This document shows positions 45,866 to 56,332 of a DNA stretch of 64,000 bases, in pieces. Each line of letters starts with the position of its first letter. Position 1 is the stretch's first letter. The position numbers were made by a program, and so were the translations under genes. The notes below the pieces were generated by a model. That model ran no database searches. It was not told where the DNA came from and was given only the letters and a program-made list of their open reading frames with translations. The stretch is from Blumeriella jaapii. Taxonomy: Eukaryota > Ascomycota > Leotiomycetes > Helotiales > Drepanopezizaceae. The stretch is taken from assembly GCA_009599575.1 (NCBI GenBank), contig VWND01000013.1:992001-1056000 (forward strand), in the 5' to 3' direction.

Positions 45866-46895
45866 TCATCTGCGCAATGCTGCCTGCGCACTTAGTACAG
45901 GCGCAAGTCCAAACAACGACATAGTGCCCCAGGCCCATAAATTTGCTCTCGGATACCTCAAAATCAACGAGTATGCCATCATCGTCCCTCCAACTCTTGC
46001 AATCGAGTACGCGAATTCCGGGTACCTCACGACAACACTGTTCATTCCGACAACAACCACGCACTGAGTCAACGCGAGGTCCAGCAGCAGAGCCACAAAT
46101 GCCATCAAAACCACTGTTTTCCCTTTCCCAAGCTTTACCGGGAGCGTCTTCAATCCTTCCCTGGTGTCTTCCTCGATATCCCTTACGTCGCAGGCCGTCT
46201 CTCGCAAGAATTGATATAAGCATGCTAACTGGATACTTCGCCACCGAAGCGCTATGTCGCTACAATGAGAGTCTCCTCGGTGGCAATAGTAGGCCATGCT
46301 TGCTTCTGCGGTCACGCTGGCCATACATGATGCCACGACCAGAGATTTTGCCTTGCCGAGCTGTGCGTGCTATTCAACAAGAGTGTCCCTGGGTTCAGAA
46401 AGCGGGAGGGGAGCCTTACTACGCTTTTGGGCTTGATCAGAGACAGGCCGTTTGACTTGGAATATATCGGTATACAACGCACCCCCCAGAAGAGACCCAG
46501 AGGGAGGCATCGAGCCACGACCACCACGGCCTGCAAGCCCGAAAGAACGGCACAGACGAGTACGATCGCCGAGAGACCGTACGTCCACATCCTCCATATC
46601 CCTTTCCGAGGTCTACACGCCGCCGGGGCATCTTTGTACTTGTCAACGGCTGTTGACACAATCCTCGGTTAGCCATGTCCAACTAACAAAACAAAACATG
46701 CGATAGCTTCACCTCAGATATACAGTACGTACAGTCGACGAGCGCTGATATCGTTCCAATAAGCCCCAAAAGCGTCCCAGGAAACTGGTAGGTGCCGGTA
46801 GCGGTTTGAATCGCTCCAACCGCCGGTGCCAGGTGACCTAGGCCCATGAGCGCCGGCATCACCCCTAGGCTGTAGAGCGCGTCTGAGCGTGACAT
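45866..46895 (-). CDS. UbiA-family membrane prenyltransferase or terpene cyclase
   Basis: Proposed exons 46895-46733, 46649-46483 and 46360-45866 (274 residues), with introns of 83 nt (GTACGT donor, GGCTAACC branch, CAACAG acceptor) and 122 nt (GTGCGT donor, CACAG acceptor). The first aspartate motif is formed across intron 1: ALVDSVDKYKDAP, followed by RPRKG. The second is ETACDVRDIEEDTREGLKTL, then PVKLGKGK, a clear UbiA hallmark (DxxD then TLPxxLG). Hydrophobic helices include LGVMPALMGLGHLAPAVGAI, TLLGLIGTISALVD, YGLSAIVLVCAVLSGLQAVV and TVVLMAFVALLLDLALTQCV. UbiA proteins bind a prenyl diphosphate through Mg2+ in the membrane and either transfer it to an acceptor or cyclise it, as in the fumagillin terpene cyclase. 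The frame is open about 130 nt upstream of the ATG, so a 5' exon could be missing. Confidence 0.78.
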
Positions 46896-47884
46896 GGCGT
46901 TGAGCAGTCGGAAATACCTCCAGGAAGCACAATCAATGCTGTACAGGACAAAGACATCGGTTTGCTTCCTCGCATGCTCGCTTGGCTTTAGTATTTTCCT
47001 GGCCGTGAGATACAGTGAGATCCTGGCCGATCACTTCGCCGGCCTAGCTCGCGCATCTGACCATCACACATGCATCAGAGTTTGGAAGTTTGGCTATCAG
47101 CCATGTGAAGGTGTGGGTGTGTGTTCACTGGTGTTTGGGGCCAATTGCATCCTCCGGAGGTGTCCAAATCGAGGGGTCTTGACACTAGCTCGAAGATCCT
47201 ACACCGAATCGCAGCTCAACATCACTCGCTTTACGCTCTACAAGCTCTGTTTGTAGGGTTTAGGATTTGAGCTACGGTAGCAGGTTCGACTTCCTGCAGA
47301 GAGAAATCCACCTGTTTCTCGACTAGTCCGAGGGCAGTCTTGTGTTGACACCTGAAAGCTTGTAATCATTTAAAGCTGGCACTTACACCGAAAATGATAC
47401 ATTCCAACTTTTCCGAAAAACAAGATTAGTCCTGTCTCGAGAGAATACAGATACTGTACTGCTGTAGTCCTGTCTTCAGGTGGTCACGACGACTATTCTC
47501 AGGACATAGAATCTACGTGGCTTTCAGATAGTAACAGTCGCGAAGAGCCATCCTGACTCGATTGAAACTCTTAATGGGTTCCAGAACGATCGTCGCCGTC
47601 CGCAACTCGACTGGCAGGGTGGTTCAAGAATGGGGGCTCGCCGGTGCGCTTACGCCACGTACGTAGTAAATAAAGGCCTAGCTCTAGCGTAAGCGAGCCA
47701 GCAAATGTAAGCTCAGCTTTGCCCCTCTATCAGGCTTCAGCTTTTGTACCCTCAGAGCGAGAGGACTCTGCTGTGCCGCATGCGGCGAAAAATGATAGAG
47801 AAGAGGGCTATCGCTAGACAGGTTACACTTCCCAAACACACATTCTTGAAGCTATCCGTTTCGGCGCTGCCGCCACTTTCATCC
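46896..47884. promoter_or_regulatory. Shared divergent promoter of the UbiA and P450 genes
   Basis: About 1 kb between two divergently transcribed cluster genes, so a likely co-regulatory region. The reverse-strand frame upstream of the UbiA ATG is open to about 47035, and the P450 frame upstream of its ATG has another in-frame ATG at 47780; either gene may begin in this spacer. Confidence 0.5.
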
Positions 47885-49670
47885 ATGATGTTAGAGAAGG
47901 CACTTTCGTATAGCCTCCAGCATGTTCTCCTTCGCTTGCTATTGTATATTCCGATTTCGATTTTCGTGTTATGGATATTGCATGTCATAAAACCGGCCTT
48001 GGTGGCTGCCCTTGCCCCCGAGTACCGCGATTGCAACTGGGTTGACGGAAAGCGAGGAGTGTGGTCATTTCTCAAGTCAACATGGAATGTTGCCGTTCAT
48101 TCTGAGGAGCGATTTGCTGAGATTCATCGCAAGGTGAGATGAACTTCCCAGATGATAAGGTTCCTATGGTTCTAACTGCAGGAGATCCGGGCAGCTTCTC
48201 ATAACAAAATCAATCTGGTCCCGGTTCCCCATTGCAGCACGGGTTTCATGCTCATGGTTCCCAAAAAGCTGCTTACTGAGTATACGAGCCAACCCGAGAA
48301 TGACATTTCACTCAAGAGATACACGCTCCAGGCTCTGGTACCCGACTACACCACCCTCGGCGCCCATATAGTTATCCACCCCGTGTACAGGGCAGTGGTG
48401 CATAGAGAGCTGTATCAGAGACTTCCCGACAAGATGGCGATGGTGAATGAAGAGATGATAAAGTCCATCAACGATACCATTGGGTCCAAAGTCGGTTCCG
48501 ACGGCGAGGTGCAAATCAACGTGTGGGATACTGCCAATCGCATTTTGAGCAGGTCTGCGAATCGTCTTATCTCAGGACACCCGTTGTGTCAGGTGCAGGA
48601 GTATCAGGATGCCACGGCTGGCTATGCGGCGACGTTCTTTGTGTCGGCCGTGTACGCTCGTTTTATTCCTAACATTCTTCGACCGTGAGTACATGTGTTG
48701 TGCTTGCTAAGGATGGATTTCGTTAACATCTCGGATACAGGTTGCTGCTGCCAATTGTGTGTCGTCCATTGATGAACTATATCAAAACCGCAACCAAGCA
48801 TGCCGCTCCTGTGATCAAGGAACGAATGGTCATCATCGACGAGGCCGAAGGGCGTGGTAAAGAGCCAGATATACCCGTACGTGACCAGGAAATTCCCGAT
48901 ATGAAAAACTCCATAGATACCTAGAGAATTAACACCAAACCCAGAACGACATGCTTAGCGCCATCATACTCGCCGCCAAAAAAGATCCTAATACAGCCTT
49001 GGAATACGACCCGTATGTGATTGTCGCCCGAATGATGGTCCTCAACTTCGTGCAATCCTACACCAACCTCGTCACCATGACCAACATGATCTACGACCTG
49101 ATCTCCCTCCCCTCCGGCGAATTCGAGGCCCTAGTCTCTGACCTCCGCGCCGAGTTCACCACCGAGTTGGCGAGAGGCGACGGCTTCACGCACGATTTCT
49201 TCCAGAGACTCCCTCTGATGGACTCCTTCATCCGCGAGTCCATCCGCTACAACCCCATCGGCGAGACCGGGCTGGAGCGGATCGTCGGCAAGCAAGGCGG
49301 CTTTACGTTCTCCAACGGTACGCGCGTCCCCGAGGGCGCCATCCTCGCCGCGCCGATCAAGGTCTACCAGCGCGACCCGGCGGCCTATCCGGGTGGCTTC
49401 AACCCTCGACGCTCGATGCAAGATCCCGAGCGGCCGAAGGTGACGGACATCTCGCCGAGCTTTCTGAACTTCGGGCTGGGCAGGGGAGCGTGTCCTGGTC
49501 GGTACTTCACGAGCAATCTGCTGAAGATGGTGCTGTGTCATTTGTTGACCGACTTTGACTTTGAGAGGATGGAGGAGAGGCCGAAGAATGTGAAGAAGAT
49601 CACTATAGATGAACCTTGTGGACCGCACTTGGTTACGTTGAAGAGGAGGGAAGTTGGGGAGAAATCCTAG
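47885..49670 (+). CDS. Cytochrome P450 monooxygenase
   Basis: Four exons, 47885-48133, 48182-48684, 48741-48876 and 48945-49670, with introns of 48, 56 and 68 nt, give 537 residues. An N-terminal membrane anchor lies near 7-35 (LLRLLLYIPISIFVLWILHV). The K-helix ExxR motif is ESIR in DSFIRESIRYNPIG, and the haem-binding loop is FGLGRGACPGRYF, with the axial Cys near 478. The I-helix region, VLNFVQSYTNLVTMTNMIYD, lacks the usual acidic-Thr pair and has YTN where many fungal tailoring P450s have HTT. It probably hydroxylates or epoxidises the product of the neighbouring UbiA enzyme, which is inference from position. The ATG pair at 47885/47888 is preferred because it precedes the anchor, but the in-frame ATG at 47780 is an alternative. 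Confidence 0.92.
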
Positions 49671-49852
49671 AGCTTGAAGGAATCGAGTTCGCTCAAGTCT
49701 CCACATCTATCAATTTCGCTTGAGGAAAGTAGCGACCTCGAGGTCTTAGATGGCGATCAAGGTATGGAATTATCTCAAGATGTGGTTTTCTCCAAACATT
49801 GTACGGATCTGTACTTCGGCGAGCCCAACATGGCTAAGTGACGATGCCCTCG

Positions 49853-50908
49853 CTAGGATCCAAGCTCGGCTTCTGCTTCCCTTGCCACGAACTCAAGCAA
49901 TGCCTTACTGACTTCATCCCTCCTCTCAAGCATAATCCAATGCCCGGCCCCCTCCAAAACTACCTCCGTGTATCCCTTCTCCGCGAACGGCCTCGTTCCG
50001 ATCCCAATCTGATCTGCTCTTGTCACCATGTCCTCAGCACCGCAAATGCCCAGCACAGAAACATTCAGCACCCGATCTTCATCCGTCAACGGATCCTCAT
50101 CTACGGCCTGAATCCCCCGCATTAGCGAGCGGTAGTAGTTCAGCGAGGCGGCGATGGTGTTCTCCTGAGAATTGATGTGGAGCCAGCGGGCTTTGTCCTC
50201 TTCGGTGAGATACGAGGGGAGATGTAGTTTCGTGTCAGCGTTGAGCCAGGAGCGGGCGCCATTGATGGCGGCGAGGCTACTGACCCAGGAGGAATGGTCA
50301 TCAGAGTAGGCTAGGTGGAAGAAAGACTCGAGCTTGCAGGTGTGTCAATACTCTGATACAATCGAGACGTTTCGAGAGAAGCATACATGTGAGGTGATGA
50401 TCTTTTCAGCATCGTAGGAATTGAAAAAGTACCAGTAGCCTAACTGCATGTATCCAAGTGTGGATTGACTACTCATGTTCAGGCCGTCGACGTCGAAGAA
50501 TATACCAGGCGCACAATACCCAGCTGACATGAATACCAGCTTTGAGAACCGCTCTGGGTGCCAGACCACAGCACGAGAGAGCAACATAGAGCCCCAGTCG
50601 TGCGCAACGCCCACGACCCGTTCTATGCTCTCGTGGTCGAGTAGTTCTGCAAAATGGCCACTCAGACGCTTTAAGCGGTATGCTTCGATATCGGTACGCT
50701 TGTCACTGTCGCCGTAGCCTAAGCAATCCGGGGCTATCACTCCATATCCTGCCTCAGTCAGGTTCTTGACCTGGTAACGCCAGTCATGTCGTGAGGAAGG
50801 GTAGCCGTGGATCAAAAGGAAAACGGGCTTATCCTCCTGGGCGGGAACATAGTCGTACGCATACGTATCTCCGTCCTTCGTAGTAAACCGTTTGTCGAAG
50901 AAAGCCAT
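49853..50908 (-). CDS. Epoxide-hydrolase-like alpha/beta hydrolase
   Basis: Two exons, 50908-50387 and 50332-49853, with a 54-nt intron (GTATGC donor, GCAAG acceptor), give 333 residues. It has the soluble epoxide hydrolase hallmarks: the oxyanion motif HGYP in FLLIHGYPSSRHDW, GYGDSDK after the first core strands, the nucleophile Asp in VGVAHDWGSMLLSR, an acid-loop candidate in GICGAEDMVTRAD and the catalytic His in LEGAGHWIMLERRDEV. The cap domain carries several Tyr (LGYMQLGYWYFFNSY) that could hold the ring-opening tyrosines. In the family the Asp attacks an epoxide, giving an ester that water then cleaves to a diol. It converges on the P450 gene with 182 bp between them, so sequential epoxidation and opening is plausible. 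Cytosolic: no signal peptide. Confidence 0.92.
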
Positions 50909-53099
50909 GGCTGGAATAGACAGGGCAACGGGTGAAAGGGTCTGCTATCAGATCCCGTGACCCGAACGATGATTCGGAAAACAACAGAGATACAATTCCG
51001 GGGTACCGCGATACAAGAAAAATGGAGCAAGAGAGAAGAGTCTTTGGATAGCGGGGTAATGTTGACGGAATGACTAGCCCTTGCTAGTCAGCGCTTGCGC
51101 ATGCACTTTGCCGCAAAGAGAAGGTCGTGAATCTGGAGCAGACAGATCTAGCAGACACAAGTCGTTCATATTCCACGATGCTCGTTGGTGTTTGTTGCTT
51201 GGCCGCGGACTCTCCGGCCTGGCCAAACAAAAACTACCGGGCATGTTCTTTACTGAAACTACCACGGCCCGAAACCCACTTTTTGCACTAAGCGAGGTGC
51301 TTGTTGATGTCAACAGGGAGGTTATTGATTGGTGTCGAGCTTCTTGCGTGGAAGACTGCGGCGAGAGAAATCAGGAGAGTCGAAGCTAGCTTGTCTTATT
51401 ATGTAGAATGGACGGCCATGTCGAGGGTCTGCCAATAGACATAAATGCTTAGAGGCTCGTTTTGACTTCGGGCTTTGAAGAACCACGGACTACTTCGATC
51501 ATACTTCACATCTCAAGGTTGGCTGTACCCTGGAACACAGACTATGAGCCCAGAAGTGAACAGTGTAGTAGGAGAGGAAAGAATAACTATGACGAAAGGC
51601 AAACCGAATCAGACAGAATGATAATCATTTTCAACCTCGGTGGAAGCAAAATACATTTCACTTAAACACCGTATAAGGTCTGATCGGAAAACGTTTCATT
51701 GTCCAGTTACGTCCTGCTTAAATAGTCAGCTTCGCAGACAGCAACCACAACCCTCTCTTTGGCGAAGACAAGACCTAATTTCTGGATGTGGAGTGGCGGG
51801 CCGGAATCTGCAACCGATATTGTCTGAGATTGAGGCGCTGTTTATTGAGAATGGAGTTGAGAATGAATGCAAGTATCTTCTTTCCGGCGCTTGAGCTGGT
51901 ATTCTCGAATATGTATTTTTCCCACAGCTCCGTCAATCGCTTTGTCAGATTTCAGCAACAAGTCTTCGGAAGAGTATGCGTGCGGAAGGATTCAAGACTT
52001 GTCCTGATTCAATTGGCATGTGTTGAGATGCCTTGCCCTGTGTAGTACTACAGGAGGGTGGGATGCTTCATTTGATGGCCATAGACCCGATGGCAGGGTC
52101 ATCGACCGAGGTGGTGTCTAACAAGACTGCTCATGGGGTGTGGCTCATGTGTGTGATTGACATACTTTCTCATAGTTTGCGCGAGAGCAGGAGGGACTTT
52201 ATCTTGCTCCAGCCGGCGCGGCGGCACGGCCTGATGAAAGAATGCCTCAAGTGCGCTGTCGTTACGTCAGTTACAGAGGTAGTCGGTCTTGCTTACACGC
52301 AAGACTTGACTGGGAAAATTCATAAAAAGAGCACAAGACCTATTCATAGCTTGCTAAAGGGAGACTTTAGAAGAATGGCAATAGGGAGCATGTGCAAACA
52401 AAGTTCAAGTGTAGGGAAATGTTCTAAGGTTTCCTCTTATTCATAACAGGGGCGATAGCCAGTCCTGCGAAAAGTCAGCACTTGGTCTCGAGCATTTTAA
52501 AACGTAAACAATGGATAGATACGATCTTGCTCAGACTAAAAATTGGTATGGTTCTCATCACCGACCCGAAGGCTATATGAGTGGTGCATGAACGGTATCA
52601 TCATAGCAAGGAAGGATGATAGTACATGGAAGATGTAGCGCGTACCTGAGATGAAGCTCTTCTTGAGCTGGCGTGTCTTATGCGTGACCGTCATGGCGCC
52701 ACCGTGCGTAGTGATGCATTCGTGCAGCCCAGGGTTCAAGCTCTCTCAATTGCCATTGTACAGTATCTACCCAGGGGCGCTCGTCGTCGATATCACGTAG
52801 TGCTGAGCATCTCGTCCCAAGCTGCCGATTTCAGGCTACGCAATACAATGAGGATGCCACTCCGGCGAGCTCATGTATACATGAGCTCGTGCAATGCTCA
52901 TAGTCTCACGAAGATTGAGAGGTGTCGTTGTTGGAAAAACGGTGATGTTTTTCAGAAGTCGAAAGACGGCAAGTTTTTGTGTGGTTGATTAGAGCTTGAC
53001 TAGACCTAAGCTCAATGGAGCCAAGCGCCAACGGGCATCTCAGCCACATCATGGCGACACTTCAATCCATCCTCCTCACAGCTAGAGACAATCACAACC
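50909..53099. other. Spacer right of the accessory gene block
   Basis: 2.2 kb without a supportable gene. Frames of 60-140 codons exist on both strands but show no family resemblance, consistent splice sites or codon bias. It marks the right edge of the accessory block. Confidence 0.55.
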
Positions 53100-54160
53100 A
53101 TGGCCCGCCTCTCCTCAACAAACGCGCCCGATCCCACAGCAGTAAATCTCAGTCGCCTACTCTCACGACTGCAACAAACCCTCATAAACCCCGACTCGGC
53201 GGCGGAGGAAAGGTTACGGACGAGCTTGGAGAGGGACAAACTTGGGACCGTGAGGGACTTCCTTCTTAAGCACAAAGGGCCGAAATTTGACTAGCGATTA
53301 CAGAATCTGGAGTATGCCCGGGGTCTTCTCATACGGCTCGAGCAAGATGCGCAGAATATCAAGGTGCAGTCGCGGAAGCAAGAGACGCAGGCGGGCTTGG
53401 TGCAGAAACGAGAACTGATACTGCGGCTGAGCGAACGACTGCAAGAGTTGAACGAGGTAGGAATGAATACCTTGTGTCTCTATCCATGTTGAGTCCGGGG
53501 CTCATGCGAACTAGCTTGGTGAATTCGACCCCAGTGACGAAGAATCCTCCGAAGGAGAAGACTTGCTCGGCGAAGACACCCCCTCGGAAGAAACAGATTC
53601 TCACGCCGACCGTCCAGATGCGGCTTGCAACGCCGTCCCCAAAAGATGCAGAAACTCCTCCCTTTGACCCACAACCACAGCCCGAAGCGCCGCCTCCACA
53701 GCCTACAATCCAAGCCGAGACCCGACCCGACCCAGAGCCCCCCTCCGTCCTCCGAGCCCGCCACAAAGACCTCCGCGCCGAGCTTCTCTCCTCCTCCGCT
53801 CCCAGTGCGGAACCCAGCACGGGCATGTCCACCGCCGCCGCTGAGTCTCTCCTGTCCCATCAACGCGCCGAGCAAGAAGCCATCACCGCCTCTCTCCTCA
53901 CGCTCGCCTCGAAGATGAAGGAATCCACGCGCGCCTTCGCCATCTCCCTCGAAGAGGAAAAGCCCGTGCTGGAGAATGCTACGAAGGGATTGGATAATAA
54001 TGAGCTAGGGCTGGAGGCGGCGCAGAGGCGCATGGGCTATCTGAGGACCATGACGGAGGGGAGGGGCTGGTGGGGGAGAATGCTCATGTATGCGTGGATC
54101 GCGGGGTTAGCGGTTGTGGCTATCTTGGTGGTGTTTGTGCTGCCGAAGTTGAGGTTTTAA
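53100..54160 (+). CDS. use1: Use1-family SNARE, frame interrupted once
   Basis: Exons 53100-53249, 53304-53456 and 53515-54160, with introns of 54 and 58 nt. The N-terminus (MARLSSTNAPDPTAVNLSRL) and exon 2 (NLEYARGLLIRLEQDAQ) form the helical head. Exon 3 opens with the acidic linker LGEFDPSDEESSEGEDLLGE, then the frame must move by one base between about 53590 and 53650 to continue as TPSPKDAETPPFDPQPQPEA. The C-terminal SNARE helix (LLTLASKMKESTRAFAISLE, then EKPVLENATKGLDNNELGLE), the MTEGRGWWGRMLMYAW element and the membrane anchor (IAGLAVVAILVVFVL) ending PKLRF are typical of Use1. Use1 is the ER SNARE for retrograde transport from the Golgi. Exon 3 is one base too long for a single frame. 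A 34-nt GT-AG segment could be spliced to fix it but is shorter than known fungal introns. Confidence 0.85.
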
Positions 54161-54638
54161 GAGGCTGAAGCAGTGTGGTGTTTGGTTTTGAATGTTAGCG
54201 AAGATGGCCGGTAATCGGCGTTTGGCGAACAGGGTTTGCGTATCTTGCTGCTGGCTAGACCACCCGAGCGGCTTGAATTGTTAGTGGACAGATACCATGG
54301 GTCTGCAGTCCGACCTGTTTTACGAATGAGAATCGTGTACTTTTTAGAAACGAAACTATCTGTCTGCCTGATATTGGCGCAGAGAAAATCCGTAGTAATA
54401 TTGAAGATCAGCGCTTAGAAACCTGCAAGTGAGTTTTCCTCCCCTTACTTTCTGCTTGGGATAACGAGAGCCCGTTCTCCCATTGTCAAATCGAGTTGGC
54501 AAAGACCCCCAATCTCTAGATCATAAAACCTCACCCCCACCGCATAACCACAAATGTCATCGCGCACTCATTCCCTCATCGCCAATGCGGACCATCTCTC
54601 ACGCTCTTCCCATCCACTGCTATATAAAAGACAGCACT
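54161..54638. other. Convergent 3' spacer
   Basis: 478 bp between use1 and the BRCT-WGR gene. Nothing recognisable. Confidence 0.5.
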
Positions 54639-56332
54639 CTAGCAGAGGTAAGCCCCGTTCTTCTCCCGCGCCATGTCAGGTTCGCTCGCGGGGGTCAACG
54701 CGCCACGGGTAGGACCAAAGCTCAAGGCAACGGTGCCGTCTCCGCTGCTCGATGAACCCTCCCCTGAAGAGGAGCCCGAGAAGATGGAGATGACGCTGTG
54801 CTCGGGGGGCGGGCCGGGATGCGGGCTGCTGCTTTTGGTGCGGATGCTGGAGATAGTGATGTAACTCTGGCTCTGGCTCTGGCTCTGGTTGAAATCGGAG
54901 GGGTGAGAATCGGAGGCAGAATCCGAAGCGAGGGCAGAAGAGAGCCTAGCAGAGAGATCGTCTTCGTCAACCTCGCTATCAGTGTCGCAAGCATGCTCTT
55001 CGCCTTCAAGATCGTCTTCTTCTGTTGACTCGCCTCCCGCCACCGTCCCTGCTACTGGGCGATCATCAGGTCTCACGTAGCCCATTGGCAACTGGCCCAC
55101 TGGTCGGCCGTTAATGGGTGGACTGTACGTGAAGAAGATTTTGTCGCTGGGTTTGGCGTTGGCATTGGCGTTGATGCGCTCGAGACGCTGGTCCCAGTCA
55201 ATGCCAGTCTTGTTCTTGAAGAATTTCTTGAAGCAGGTGAACGCAGTGTGGAAGGCCATCGGGCGGCAGTCTTGACGCCAGTAAGAGGCTGGACGGCGGG
55301 AGCGGAAGAACTTGGCGCCGAACATGTAGAGCGGAGGTGCCTTATTGTGGGATTCGAAGAGCTGGCTTTGTGTATTAGTAGATAGGTATGTGTGTGTGGT
55401 GGAGAGTGTAAACATTGCGCTCGGGGGACAAGGGAAACTTGCATAGAGCGTGTATTTCTCAATCAAAGTCTGCCCATCTAGCCGGAAGCGCGTGAGGACG
55501 ACCTTATACTCGAAAGCATCGGTGTCGTAGTAAATGTGGTAAAGTTCTTTAGAAGTGTGCATCTCGTCAGTAAGCTATCATCATGTACCAAAGCTTGCAT
55601 TATGATTCTCCATTGCCATCTCCGTCACAGTTTGGAAAGCTCAAACAGGGAAGTAGGGCAGAAAATTTTGATACGTACTGTCATCACTCAACTCCTTGGA
55701 TACCTTGACGCCGTCCTCGAACTTCTTGCGGTACCCTGCCAGCTCCTCCACCTTGCGCTTCTTGAGCGAGATGATAGTACGATCGAGCGTGTAAGGGCGA
55801 GTTTTGAGGAGGTTTTTCTCCTTTCGGACGAGGCAGTCTTCAAGCCAATCAAAGACGACGATTTGGCAGCGCTCGGTACCGAGCTGCCAGGCGGCGCGAA
55901 CTGTTCATCCCCGACATCAGCTTCATTCCACGACCAAAATTACACTAAAATTTGCGACGGGAAAGAGTGATGGACGTCATGGGGGCGGGGGGTGGAGGTG
56001 AACTAACCTTGCATGGGGCGCTTTTTATACTCCTCGATTGAGCAAATCAGATGCGTCGTCTCGGATGTGACCTCTTCCTCGTAGATACCACCATGTGCAG
56101 TGACGAATTTCCGAACGTCCTCGCCGGTGATGACTTTATTGGCACCTGGAAAAGTGCCGACGGATGTCATGGTCAGGCCTTTGAAAATTTGCCTCATGCG
56201 GCGGCCGGTCTTGGGTTTGCGGACTGGGGGAGGGGGAGGCGGAGGTTTCTTGGTGGGAGCGTTGGTGCGGATGACACCTTTGTTGCTGTTGCTTTTGGCA
56301 CGAGCCGCGATGGGGGGTTGGCGGGCGGGCAT
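54639..56332 (-). CDS. BRCT and WGR domain protein
   Basis: Four exons, 56332-56008, 55900-55679, 55546-55443 and 55361-54639, with introns of 107, 132 and 81 nt, give 457 residues. After a basic Pro-rich head (KKPPPPPPPVRKPKTGRR), a BRCT domain covers about 50-150: IFKGLTMTSVGTFPGANKV, VTAHGGIYEEEVTSETTHL, then CQIVVFDWLEDCLVRKEKN. A WGR-like domain follows (about 190-290): LYHIYYDTDAFEYKVVLTRF, RLDGQTLIEKYTLYLFESH, MFGAKFFRSRRPASYW, FKNKTGIDWDQRL. The rest is acidic and Ser-rich. BRCT domains bind phosphopeptides or partner proteins at DNA damage and WGR domains bind DNA ends in PARP-type proteins, so a nuclear role in DNA repair or chromatin is likely; no PARP catalytic domain is present. 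Intron 3 uses a GC donor (GCAAGT). Confidence 0.9.

Noticed and set aside
47281..47300. T-arm-like hairpin (GCAGGTTCGACTTCCTGC) suggesting a tRNA
   Set aside because: The 5-bp stem and GGTTCGA box are present, but no A box, anticodon arm or acceptor stem can be drawn around it.
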